DNA of 64,000 bases from Mytilus californianus. Lineage: Eukaryota; Mollusca; Bivalvia; Mytilida; Mytilidae. This document shows positions 33,945 through 45,040 of this stretch, piece by piece; within the stretch, counting starts at the first letter, position 1; each line of letters starts with the position of its first letter. The notes below the pieces were generated by a model. That model was not told where the DNA came from, made no database searches, and worked only from the letters and a program-made list of their open reading frames with translations. The position numbers and the translations under genes are program-made. The stretch lies in assembly GCF_021869535.1 (NCBI RefSeq), contig NW_026262593.1:55603318-55667317 (forward strand), written 5' to 3'.

Positions 33945-34030
33945 GTCTTCGTGCTCAACCACAGGCCCGCCAGCCTAGGCTAGTAAAAATGCTGTCGGAC
34001 CTGTAAAAATCATCTCCATAGGCCAATAGA
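33945..34030 (-). repeat. Dispersed repeat family E, copy 1
   Basis: The reverse complement contains TTGGCCTATGGAGATGATTT, TTACAGGTCCGACAGC and GCCTGTGGTTGAGCACGAAG, which align with 53808-53895 (plus). Between 32940 and 33945, and 34030 and 34744, nothing else firm is seen apart from C runs. Confidence 0.6.
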
Positions 34031-34743
34031 ATCTAACTAAAATTTTCGTAAAAATTCAGCTTCACCAGTTTATCATGATGACTGGCCATAAGTCCCTTAG
34101 TGATTTACTGAGAAATTACAAGCCCATAAAAATTTTGAAAAACAACAATTTTCAAGGCTACAAACTTTTTTAAACCCCCCCCAATGGATGGAATTGTTCC
34201 ATTTTCTACAAACTTGTGACATTTTACATGTTTTAAGTAATAAGACTTAAGCTAAGAAAATTATGTTTTAGCACTATCAAATGATTGACATGATTGAGGA
34301 ATTGTGATCATGGTGATTCATTTGTGGAATAGTTCCGATCCCCATTGGGCGGGTTGTCCCTAATCTGTTGAAGTTGTTAGATTAGATATGGCAATTTAAA
34401 AAAAGGCTGGTTAGCATGGTCATGGTGGTTAGCCATTTAAAATTAGTATGGTTAAATACTTAAAATAGTGATTCTACCTGAAGATAGGGGGAAAGTGATA
34501 TTTAATTAGTGATCAAATCTTAATTGGAAGTTGTGATAATATTAGAAAAATTTTGTCACTGATAAATAAAACGAACAATGACAAAATGTTCAGGTTTTAA
34601 TTAAATCTGTATTTGGATAAATTGATGTTTAGTTTCTTAGAAATGTTAGAGGCAAATACCTAAAAATTAAAGAATATATATACATGTAGTATAATGTGTT
34701 ATTAAGTTTATAATTAGCTACATTTATGAACATCATGATCTGT

Positions 34744-34955
34744 ACTGTAAATTCAGAAATTACTGCAAGGTTATTTACATGTATTAATGCAAAAAATGTG
34801 ACTAGGTGAGTATCACAATAAAAAGAAATCGCATTCTGAAATCTGATACACATATAGATCTGTCATGTCTGTACGCAGCTTTCCTGAATTCACAATAATT
34901 AATCTCACATTTTTGTCCATTCTTAAAAAAATTGTAATAATTAATATAACATGAT
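34744..34955 (+). mobile_element. MITE with ACTGTAAATTCAGAAATTA end, copy 1
   Basis: Starts ACTGTAAATTCAGAAATTAC and has GGTGAGTATCACAATAA, TCTGATACAC and CATTTTTGTCCATTC in the same order as the minus copy at 61816-62027. The right end is decayed. Confidence 0.75.
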
Positions 34956-35454
34956 ATAAATGCACACAAGGATTTCTTGATTTACAGCAGTACATGTAAG
35001 CTTTTGAGGTCATTAATACATTATTCTGAGTTAAAATTTTGAAAAGAAAAAAATGCTTTACCATGTTTACTGTGGGTTAGTTTTCGTTTACAGTCTTGTC
35101 ATATAAAAGAACTTGAATTCAGTGTTAATTCATTCTTTTGATGTGTCATTTGGATGTAAGAGTGACATCCCTTTGAACTATGTTTCAATTCCCCAAAATC
35201 TCTTAAAATGGAGGAGTTTGTTGTCTCCCTTGAAAAAGTTCATTATTTCTCTTCTACTGATATTTACATGTATAAGATTTCATTCTAAATAATGATACAT
35301 TGTAAAAATAGATGAATTTCAAAAGATTTTATTATTCATAATTTCGTTTATAAAAGTCATTAATTTATGTTTAGAAATTTATTTGTTTACTTTGAAAAGT
35401 TTAAAAATATCATTTACCAAAATATAGAACCTTTCATAATTTTATATATAGAGA

Positions 35455-35596
35455 ATATCGTATGGCTTTTTCAATATCACACCTGTATCAACCAGAGACA
35501 CCAATATACAATAATATAATCCTAAGAGCTCTGCTCGAGGGATTATATTGGTTTGAGGGTTGATACGGTGTGATATTGAAAAAGCCATATCATATA
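35455..35596. mobile_element. Foldback element, ~142 bp
   Basis: ATATCGTATGGCTTTTTCAA at the left pairs with TTGAAAAAGCCATATCATAT at the right. An inner AATATAATCC/GGATTATATT stem is present. Confidence 0.87.
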
Positions 35597-35799
35597 CACT
35601 TTATTATATACATGTACCTCAAGTACAGCTAATCTCTTATGTATTTTTCATGAGACATATTAGGTGCAGGATGTACTACATATTAGGGGTTTGATAAAGC
35701 CTTTGCACCCGTGACTGATATCGATATCATCACGGATGGCTGATACACCATGATTGCCATCAATTGTATTACACATACAATTTACCTGTATTTACTTAA

Positions 35800-35960
35800 G
35801 AAATAATTCACGGGGGCTTGAATATATCGTGATTTTACCACAGGTTGTCCCTTTATGCCAATATTTTACTCCTGGCTATCGCTCAGGGTAAAATATTTAG
35901 CATAAAGTGCCAACCCGTGGTAAAATCACGATATATTCAAGCCCCCATGAATTATTTCGA
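35800..35960. mobile_element. Foldback element, ~161 bp
   Basis: GAAATAATTCACGGGGGCTT at the left pairs with AAGCCCCCATGAATTATTTC at the right, and pairing continues through GAATATATCGTGATTTTACC. The centre pairs CCTGGCTATCGCTCAGG loosely. The 63-codon frame here is a shadow. Confidence 0.9.
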
Positions 35961-36853
35961 TTCTAATAGGACAAATACGGCAATTCTTTTGGATCAAAGC
36001 ACTCTAGGTGAAGGCAAATATTTGCCGTTCCCATAAACAAACGTACTATTCAATTGACGTAAAAGAACGAGCAAACTGAATTAGTGACATGCTTAAACTA
36101 TTTACAATAATGTATTTAAATAGGTTTGGATGAATTTAAACATTTTAAATGAGAATTTTATTTATATGTGTAATATGTATAAAAAAATTGGATTATAACT
36201 CATTTTAGCATCGTTTGTTTACGTTTCCTTGTTGTGATGATTTTCGGTTTCATATTCTCATATTCTTACGTCATCATTGTATGACATCCGGTAGCTCATT
36301 CATAAAAATGCATATGACGTGGGAGTACGATTGGAACAGCCCAAACAATATATTCATATTTTACCACGGGTGTGTACTCAAAGCGTATGAAGAACATCAT
36401 GTTAGAATACTAAGTATATAATAAATAGTATTTAGCAAATACAACAGTGTATGAATAGAATATAGGTTATGATTAATACCTACATTTGTACATGTATGTA
36501 ATTAACAATAAATTTTCTAAAAGTATTAAAAGATGTTTTTAATGTATGCATGTACATGTAATATTAAATAAGGCAATCTGACACAATACTTGCAAGGGTA
36601 GTCATCATTATATTTAATCTACTAGTACACTGTACATCCAGCTAATATTATAGTTAAATTGTAAATATTATACATGTAGCTAAATTTTATGCAGATTGTA
36701 GATATACATGTACATGTACATCATACATTTACATGTAGCTACATGTACTTTTACCTGCTTACCAGTCTTATTATGAGAAAAGCCAAACCAATCCAAAATC
36801 AAAGCCAAACACATATATACATCAGTGGTCTCGTTAGCCCAAAATAGAAGGGC

Positions 36854-36926
36854 GCCGCGCCCTGGGTGCCCTCAGCCGCGCCCTGGGTGCCCTCAGCCGT
36901 GCCCTGGCTGCCCTCATCCGCGCCCT
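36854..36926. repeat. 21-bp GC-rich minisatellite x 3.5
   Basis: GCCGCGCCCTGGGTGCCCTC plus A is repeated at 36854, 36875 and 36896, then partly. It stands out from the AT-rich surroundings. Confidence 0.9.
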
Positions 36927-37639
36927 TCTGCCCTGATGCCTTTTTCCCAAAAACCCTTGTGCCGTTTTGGTAAAATTGCCTTTTGTTTCATCGATTTCTT
37001 ATCACAAAGTTAAATTACATATATGACACCAGGTGATTGCCCCCAGGTTAATCATGTCATTACAATCAATATTACAGTGGATAAGACTTCAAAGGTGTTA
37101 AAAACTAGGTAATTTAATTAAGACAATGTACCTTTTTGTCATACATTTGATGAATTTGATGAATGTGTCAGCGAGTGTTTTTAGCTTGGGTCGGCATTTT
37201 CGATCTCCAAGAAGAGTGTATAAATGAAGACTTTTATGACTTTAGAATAGAATTTAAGTCATCAAAATACAACTTTGCCTTCACAGAAACGTCGTCCATC
37301 TCAACTTGTGAGCGACAAGCAAACAGTAAACGTGTTAGAAATTAATTTGGGAGTTACTTCCCCTGTTTTAGCTTATTACAAATTTGTGCTCCTAAAATAT
37401 TATCTAGTACAAAAAATAGAAATAAATTGAATACAAAATTATATAAGAATGTTACCTTAAGGATATAAACTGTCTTTGAACATACCAAAAAAAAACTATC
37501 ATGACATCAACTTAATGAAGCTTTATTAAATAATTCCTTAACACAAACGATGAAAAAAAGTTTTGAGGGCCAAACTCTAGCTGAAAATTTTGAAATAAGA
37601 CAACTCTGTCGCATGTACATGTATGCTAAACTGTGAGAT

Positions 37640-37752
37640 GTTTAGTTTATGTTGGTTTTTTTTTGGAAAAGGAAGGGGGGGGGGGGGGGGTTGTTTAGTT
37701 TATGTTGGTTTTTTTTTGGAAAAGGAAGGGGGGGGGGGGGGGGGGGGGGGGG
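37640..37752. repeat. 53-bp duplication carrying G16 and G25 runs
   Basis: GTTTAGTTTATGTTGGTTTT through GGAAAAGGAAGGG occurs twice (37640 and 37693), each copy ending in a long G run (about 16 and 25). Confidence 0.9.
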
Positions 37753-38840
37753 AGAATAGTAAGTTAATTTGCCTCTATTGGTTTATAGTGATGTGATGTA
37801 TGAATGTGTATTTACATTGTCTAATGCAAAATTTATATAATAAATAATCAAAACAACAACTTATGCATCTTTATTAACAACATATATAGTAAAAAAAAAG
37901 AATGTGAACTCGTGATACACACAGAAACGTAGACAAAAGAAATGAGCAGTGCCTTTTCCTTTCATAAAAAAGTGCCCTGCCCTCCACTGGCACCCTGCCC
38001 CTTTTGATTTCTAGCTGGAGCACTGTACATCATATACATCATGTACATGATACATGTATTTACATGTAACAACACAACTACTAATCTCTTCCAGAAACTT
38101 TAAATTAATGTAGAAAGTTTTGGCGATAAATTCTGAATGAAACATACAATGTATGTTTAACACAGTTTTGAAAAAGGCTATATATACATGTACATGTATG
38201 ATAGCAAACTTTGTTTATCTCCTCATAGTGATAAATTACGAAAAGGGCATTTAAAGCATGATATTCACCATGTTCACTGCAGAGAAGTATATATACACAT
38301 TGTATACAATTTTCTTAGGACATATATATATGCAGCATATATATACATGTACCTGTACATCATTTTTTTTTTGTACATATGTGTGCAGTACTTGCAGTCT
38401 TTGAATTTGATAAGTAGTCTACAATGTACCTGATACCTAAGATGCATAAAAATCTGGCCAGGTCTGTAAATTTTAAATTTATGTGATGTCAATCTAACAA
38501 CATTTGAATTCTATTGGGAAAAATACCACTAAGTGACTTGTGTCAGATATTTTGATTCACATAATTGTAATTTCCAATTTTTATCAGTCAAATTATCCAG
38601 AATGACTCTTTTCAATAACTCTAAATTTAATAACATTCAAAATAAATGTATCTCCATCTACATGATCTACATGTATAAGCAAGTAAAATTTCTGCATTTT
38701 TGTACTGTTACATAATGCATTTATGTAAATGATTTTGTACCTATCTTTCACTTGTTATTATATATTGTACAAAGAAATAATTGACTGAGCAAACAGTGGC
38801 TCTTTTCACACAAAATCTTGCGAGTAAAAATATACATGAT

Positions 38841-39185
38841 ATAAAAATAAGAAGATGTAGTATAATTGCCAATGAGACAACCATCTACCAGAGACAAAAT
38901 GACATAAAAAATTAACAACTATAGGTCACCGTAACAGCCTTACACAATGAGCAAAACCTATACTGCATAGTCATGTGATTGTCAGCTATAAAAGGCCCCG
39001 AAATGACAAATGTAAAACAATTCAAGCGAGAAAACTAACGGCCTGATTTACAATGATTTATGTAAATACAATAAACGAAATACAAATATGATATACAGCA
39101 ACAAACGACAACCATTGAATTAGAGGCACATACAGAATGTGGCTGGGTTATCCATGTTAACAGGCGCACAACCCTCCTCCTAATC
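38841..39185 (+). repeat. Dispersed repeat family A, subfamily 2
   Basis: AAGAAGATGTAGTATAATTG, TATAGGTCACCGTAACAGCC, CTATAAAAGGCCCCGAAATG and AAACTAACGGCCTGATTTAC. Nearly full length. Between 38031 and 38840 only AT-rich sequence with many TACATGTA words is seen. Confidence 0.87.
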
Positions 39186-39700
39186 ATATAAAATACTTAT
39201 TTATAAGTCATTGTAAGCCTTATGAAGATTTCATATATGAAAAATAGTCTGAAGATTTTCTTTCCAAAATTTTCGATGATTGACAACAAGACAAATTGTA
39301 CATCTGCAGTGTGCTCAAAATAAACCAATGTTTTCTATAAATATACATTTGTGTTTGTGTAAATGCTTGACTGTCATAACTGTACCTTTAAATTGAATAT
39401 CTATTTCCATATTTGATTTAGAAAAAAGTGATTTGGTAAACATGTGTTTTCAACCTTCATGACATGATGATGCACATGTATTTTGGAGGGAAAGCCCCTA
39501 TTACCTTATTCCTGGAATTGGATCAGGCAATTTATAAAGTTTATAGATCTGTAAGAGAAAAATTCCATCCTGACCGGGCTGACAAATGCTTGAGATAACT
39601 GGAGATATTTCCAAAGATGAAATATCTAAAACATATATATAAATCTCGGGCGTGTTGAGAAGGGAGTGAAACAATATTCAATATTAGATACTTACAATCG

Positions 39701-39755
39701 TGACATACATGACATATATGTCATGTATGTAACATGACATATATGTCATGTATGT
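39701..39755. repeat. Palindromic tandem repeat ACATGACATATATGTCATGT
   Basis: A self-complementary 20-mer core repeated twice with a short spacer, able to form a hairpin or cruciform. Confidence 0.85.
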
Positions 39756-40554
39756 ATAATGCATTACCGGTATTAGTAGTTGATAATTGATTTGTCCGTC
39801 CGTCTGTGTGTCAGCAACATATGGTTTCCAGATGATAACTTAAGTATTCTTCAATATGTTTGATTAGAATAAAAGTTATAGAGAAGGGAAAGAAGCCTAT
39901 TGATATTGGGGTCCAGAGGCAGATTTAGGGAGGAGCAAGTTGCCAAGGCCCCCCTTATGGTGCTGAATTATATTTTTTTTCAGACTTTTTACCTGTTCCA
40001 CTCCAAATGTTGTCTAGTTTGGGGGCCCTGGGCCCCTTTTTTTCTAAATCATAGATCTGCATATGGGGTAAGTAGGTCAAAAGTCACGGTTACTAAAAAT
40101 AGAAAAAAAAGGGTTTCTAGGTGGTGACACGAGTTTTCCTCGCTTGATAAAAATGAAACTTATTCAAATGGAAGATATACATGATATAGGCATGATAGGG
40201 AAAGGAAAAACGTATTGATTTGGGACAATATGTCAAAGGTCATGAAGGTCACTGCTATGGAATATAGAAAAATAAGTACTGATATGGTACAAATGTACAT
40301 GTACAGTGTAGTATTTATTTAGTATGTAAAACTTAATTGTTCCGATGAAAGGTTTAAATTCTATTTTAGAAATAACTGAGCAAACCATAAAAAGATGTTT
40401 GGGGCATGTTTTGATCTTTTATAACTTGAGAATTTGTTAGGTTTTAAAGTCAATTCATTTTTGTACTTGTATAAAGTAATATACTTTTTCACCCTGTTTT
40501 AGGCTACATGTATTATTGTAAAAGTCATAGTTGGCATATGCACTCATATGCATA

Positions 40555-40622
40555 TGTTTTCTGGTCTTTGGTAGGGTTGTTGTCTCTTTGACATATTCCC
40601 CATTTCCATTCTCAATTTTACT
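40555..40622 (+). repeat. Short dispersed repeat (TTTGGTAGGGTTGTTGTCTC type)
   Basis: CTGGTCTTTGGTAGGGTTGT, TGTCTCTTTGACATATTCCC and CATTTCCATTCTCAATTTTA form a block I recognise from mussel genomes. No class assigned. The 96-codon frame at 40681-40971 has no recognised domain; apart from an ACTGTAAATTTAGAATTTAT end-like piece (about 40729), 39756-41523 holds nothing else firm. Confidence 0.5.
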
Positions 40623-41523
40623 CAAACATGTACAAAAAATAGTTTGAAATAACTTAATAAAAGGCTTTTATTTTATAGCCATGTCTTCAGTGTACATGTA
40701 CATGTATGAAACTTCAAGTGCTGGGTACTGTAAATTTAGAATTTATTGCGATTGTTACACGATCAACACAAATCAGAGTTTAATTTTGCGATTTAAGGAA
40801 ATGATGCATATAATTAAAAATAATGAATTTCCATTATTACATAAATGTATTAAATCGGAAAATGAAAAATTTGAAACTTGTTTTAAACATGACCAAATCA
40901 TTGATTGTTGTGATATGTATCATTGGACCACAGGAAGTCCTCAGGGCCATAAAGATATGTTTTTACAATAATTGTCATCAATAAATATGTCATATTTATA
41001 CATCTCAAGGAGAAATGTTCAGGTTTGTTTATCTTTTAAATATTTATTAAAAATTGTTAGATAAACGTATAGATCTATGGACTATTGTAGACAATAAATG
41101 GTAATATGTCATTTTTTCTTCACTTTTTACAATTGACATACGTAGCTTCAAACTACAAATGTAATGTTATATAGATTACATGTATGTTTCATAAGAATCT
41201 GTAATTTTGATTAGCTGAAAGCATTCATGAGGCATTCCAAAATGAAATTGCATTTTTCAATAAAATTCAACGTACATGACAGCATGTGATAACGTCACTA
41301 CAATGCATAAGAAAGTATGAAAACACAAAATGTGCTTCTGTCGATGCTTTAAATACATCTCTATAAAATTACATAAAGGATACAACTTCCAGTTAGTCAA
41401 TTCTGCTTGGACTATGAAATAGACTGGCACCATTTCTTTTGACTACAGTTAAGACTTTATTACAAATATGAAGAATTCATACATTCAGCTTTCATAAGAG
41501 CAGTTTTAATATACATGTAGAAT

Positions 41524-41600
41524 TAGGAGATGATGTATAATTGCCAATGAAACAATTATCCACCAGAGTTCAAATGAGGTGGATGTAAGCAATTAGAAGT
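41524..41600 (+). repeat. Dispersed repeat family A, subfamily 2 fragment
   Basis: AGATGATGTATAATTGCCAA, TGAAACAATTATCCACCAGA and GGTGGATGTAAGCAATTA; stops after 75 bp, just before a SINE. Confidence 0.75.
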
Positions 41601-41631
41601 ATGTTCAGCATTTGATCATGTATTTATTAAA

Positions 41632-41870
41632 GGGACCTCGGTGACGGGAGTGGTCAAAGTAGTCTATTTACAGTATCACTAGCCTGCCAACGCTGAGGTT
41701 GTGAGTTCAACCCCACACGTGGCAGGTGTGCTTGACTGATTGTAAGTTTTCCTCCTGAATTCGTGGTTCTCTCTGGGTACTCCTGAGCTTCCTCAACCAA
41801 TAAAAAACTGACAGCCTCAAAATATCACAATATTGCTGAAAGTAGCTTTAAACACCAATCAATGAAATAA
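41632..41870 (+). mobile_element. tRNA-derived SINE, plus orientation
   Basis: The tRNA-like head has an A-box-like GACGGGAGTGGTCAAAGTAG and a B-box-like GAGTTCAACCCC. It is followed by the body (GGTTCTCTCTGGGTACTCCT, CCTCAACCAATAAAAA) and an AAACACCAATCAATG tail. It matches the minus copy at 42656-42909. Confidence 0.82.
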
Positions 41871-42655
41871 AATTTAGACTGCCTGCCATGGACGGTTAAG
41901 GTCTAAGCATAGTCCAGAGCATGGACGGAAGTTAATGCTCTTTTGTTGAATGCCTGTCTAGGGAACTGGTTGGCCCTCAATTGAAAGTGTACATATGATA
42001 CATTAAAAGAAACAAAAAACTCTTTATTTCTAAGCTCTGCATTTGAAATAAAATATATAATGCATGATATAGCAAAAAAACTTGAAAGAAATTGATTTAA
42101 AATTTCGCAAATTTGTTTTAATAAAAATAAGGAATTCCATCTGATTCACGTAATTGCAGGGAAAAAATATATATATAAATATTCCCATAATTATGTAATT
42201 CATGAATGTAATCTGATTTTGTTTACATCATGGAAGCATCAGAAATCTGTCTGCTATTGTAATTATGTAATGTGCATGCATAGATGCACTTTTCAAATCA
42301 TCAGCCTTTACTAAGACTGATGAAATGTGATTTAGATCTTGCCATTCGCGTGTTATGTGACATGCTTATGCATGTGCTGTCATCATAGTTATTTTAGCTG
42401 GTTTTCATTTTCATGATATCAGTGGATAAATTTTTTCACATAGGGCTTAAATTCATGTGTCAAACCGTAACCTTCCCATCAATATTATTCCTTTCTTCAA
42501 ATTTTTGTGTGGGAAAATTATATTCTCACATTTTACATAAATGAACTTTTTTTAAGAAATAAATAAAAATAACCCCTGTATGATCCTTTCAAACTTTACA
42601 GAAGATATCATTTGATACTGAAATTTAAAGTTGTTGCCTTTTAAATTCTACATAG

Positions 42656-42909
42656 ATTTGATTTGATTTTTGGTGTTTTAACGCCACTTTTCAGCACCGC
42701 TTTTGGGCTATTTCGTTGCGGCTAGTTTTTATTGGTGGAGGAAGCCGGAGTGCCCGGAGAAAACCATCGATAGGAAAACTGACAATCCTAGTCAATTAAG
42801 ATTGGAGTCGAGTGCACCCGCCCAAGCGGGGTTCGAACTCACAACCTCAGTGTTGACTGGCTAGTGATTACAGTAGTAACTACTTAGACCACTCGGCCAC
42901 GGAGGCCCC
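42656..42909 (-). mobile_element. tRNA-derived SINE, minus orientation, near full length
   Basis: Read on the minus strand it starts GGGGCCTCCGTGGCCGAGTG, a Leu/Ser-tRNA-like A box (GTGGCCGAGTGGTC). It has a B box GAGTTCGAACCCC, the body TTTTCTCCGGGCACTCCGGC and CTCCACCAATAAAAACTAGC, and ends GTTTTAACACC.AAAATCAAATC. Polymerase III boxes are well preserved. V-SINE-type mollusc SINEs have a similar layout, but I cannot confirm the family. Confidence 0.9.
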
Positions 42910-43979
42910 CTCTACCTAGATGAATGATTGGATGGGTTCATGGCTTCTTAGCATTCAGTGGCAAATATTACAAGAAAAATTGGTAAAATACCATGTAAAT
43001 GAGGTACAGTTTTTCCATGATTTGGCAGAGGCTGTCTTTTGGTCATCTTCCTATAGATTAAGGGTCTTGATTTCTGATTAAACAATAGTACATGTATATT
43101 CTTCTTTTGTTTATCAACTTAATGACGGCCATATATTGAACATGTTGAAAAGAATACAAAATTTTTACCTACAAGTGTATGCAGACATATACACTATCAG
43201 TCCATTTAATCAGTGCATACTAGTATAAGATGAAAAAATAAATATTTAGATTTCAAGATAGTTGAAGACTTTCATGTGAGAAATTTATCATTCAAAATTC
43301 CAATCAACAAGGTTTTATAATTTTTCATTTCTGATAACTTTATTCCCTATCAAATCTTACCTGGCGATGAGGCAAATTGGAATTGAAATGTTTTTCTGAA
43401 ATTGACGAGGTGTGAAATTTATTTGGATCAAGATCCTTAAATCTCGGTCATATTATTTGTATTTTGATCGTAAGATCTGTAGTGAGATTAAAAGTGCAAT
43501 AGTTGAAATTAACTGAATGTCTGAGTAATATAAGAGTTCTTTTAGTAAATTATAGTTACTTGATGACTAGATTGCCCTCTGCCTTTTGGAAAAAAATCAA
43601 ATACTACTCAACACTGTTTGCTCAAAGAAGCATGTATAGCACTAGCAACCTCATTGACCACAAATTAAAGGGTATTCACTATTGTTAATAGCACATGTGA
43701 TGAAAGAGACGGAATAGAAATAAAAAAAAAAGGGGAGGGCATTCCAGATCAGTGAATTGGTGTGAAAAAAAGTGATTGCAGACAATTTACATGTGCATGT
43801 AATATCAATGAAAAATGCAGAGAGATGTGTAAGAGGGATTGATTCACCTACATGTATAATCAAGAATACTCATTGAGAAAAATTACTACAAAAAGTGATT
43901 TTTAAACTAAAGTTAATCACCTTGCATTTTGTATACATACATGTACTGTTTTTTTTTGGTCATCACAATAATATAAAAA

Positions 43980-44127
43980 CAAGGAAACATGGTATGATTG
44001 CCATGGAAACAACTATCCACCAGAGTTCAAATGACATGGATATCAGCAATTATAGGTCACTGTATGGCCTTAAACAATGAGAAAAAGCCCATATCCTATA
44101 GTCAGCTATAAAAGGCCCTGACATGAA
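43980..44127 (+). repeat. Dispersed repeat family A, subfamily 2 fragment
   Basis: CATGGTATGATTGCCATGGA, AACTATCCACCAGAGTTCAA, ATTATAGGTCACTGTATGGC and AGCTATAAAAGGCCCTGACA. Between 42910 and 43980 nothing else firm is seen. Confidence 0.82.
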
Positions 44128-44990
44128 GTCGTTTTTGGCAGACAGACTAAAAAAAAGAAATATTAGAAATACGGTCATCATTTAAAAGTTAAAGATTACA
44201 CTATCTGTCACCTTTTCTTTGTCTTTTTAAGATATAGACATCTTTCATTTCAATTTATTTTAAACTTATGCATTGTTATGTACATTAAGAAAAAGAGAAT
44301 TTCTCCCACAATGTTCAATATTTTAGATCTCCATAATCAGTATGAAATTAACAGTAATAAAAAATTAATTGCTGGCCTTCTTTTACTGTAGGGGTCCCAA
44401 CACTTATAAAGCTTAACTGAACTACTCAAATGTACCTTGACCCTAAACCCTACATGCATATATGTAATCCATACATATAGCCTTATAACCCTAAAACCTA
44501 AATCTAACCTAGAACATTACCTAACCTAACCATACTATAAAAGAAACCTAAACTGTAAAGTAAACATGGTAAAGGGACCACTAAAGAAAAAGAAGGCCCA
44601 ATTAAGTGTTGGGCGGAGGCTATTTTTAGACATGTATAACAATCTTTAGGAATATATTTAAGACTTTATGTTACAAATAAATAGCTATTTCCTTATATTT
44701 CTATGAATTTCCGTCCTGGTCTGAAAAGGTTAGTTTTACATGTACATCTAAATTTACATATGCATTTTACAGGAAATGGCCATATTTAAACACTTATCAG
44801 TCACTTATCACAATAATTCGAGTAACATTGGCTAATAAGACATCTTTTGTTTTCTTTGGCGATAAAATGGAGACTTAATTTGTTTAACATGGATAATACA
44901 CAATATTAGTTGATAAAACAGAGACCTTTATCATGTTTATTGATCTTTATGTAATAAATATGTTTTGAAAAAAAGGATAAAAAGTTTACA
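44128..44990. other. 5' flank of TNK2, no promoter element assigned
   Basis: AT-rich. It holds a stretch of degenerate CCTAAA/CCTAAC words (44450-44550). No TATA box, CpG-rich patch or non-coding first exon could be assigned. An in-frame TAA at 44955-44957 closes the frame upstream of the TNK2 ATG. Confidence 0.5.
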
Positions 44991-45040
44991 ATGAAAGGAA
45001 CGCAGGGTAAATCGAAAGAAAAGAAATCTGTTTCTGAAAG
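44991..45040 (+). CDS. TNK2: TNK2 coding exon 1
   Basis: 16 codons plus AG, donor GAAAG/GTAAGG. The product MKGTQGKSKEKKSVSE is lysine-rich. The ATG context TTTACAATGA is acceptable. Joining to 51432 gives AGT (Ser), which keeps the frame into the SAM-like domain. Confidence 0.8.

Larger units (their letters stand above)
36823..38025. mobile_element. Putative non-autonomous DNA transposon, CAGTG ends, 1.2 kb
   Basis: The left end CAGTGGTCTCGTTAGCCC (then AAAATAGAAGGGCGCC) resembles the inverted right end CAGTGCTCCAGCTAGAAATC (then AAAAGGGGCAGGGTGCC). TACAT flanks both sides (36818-36822 and 38026-38030). The inside has a 21-bp GC-rich repeat, two long G runs and no convincing protein. The open frames at 36825 and 37163 lack any recognisable domain. 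Confidence 0.6.

Noticed and set aside
36825-37345. Pro/Cys-rich small protein and a 60-codon neighbour
   Set aside because: The first is the 21-bp GC-rich minisatellite read in frame. The second has no domain, no splice signals and lies inside a transposon-like element.
40681-40971. 96-codon plus-strand frame
   Set aside because: It begins within a MITE-end-like ACTGTAAATTTAGAATTTAT region, has no recognisable domain and no splice support; chance cannot be excluded in AT-rich DNA.
42656-42909. A functional tRNA-Leu/Ser gene
   Set aside because: A and B boxes are present, but the acceptor and anticodon arms do not close and a SINE body follows.
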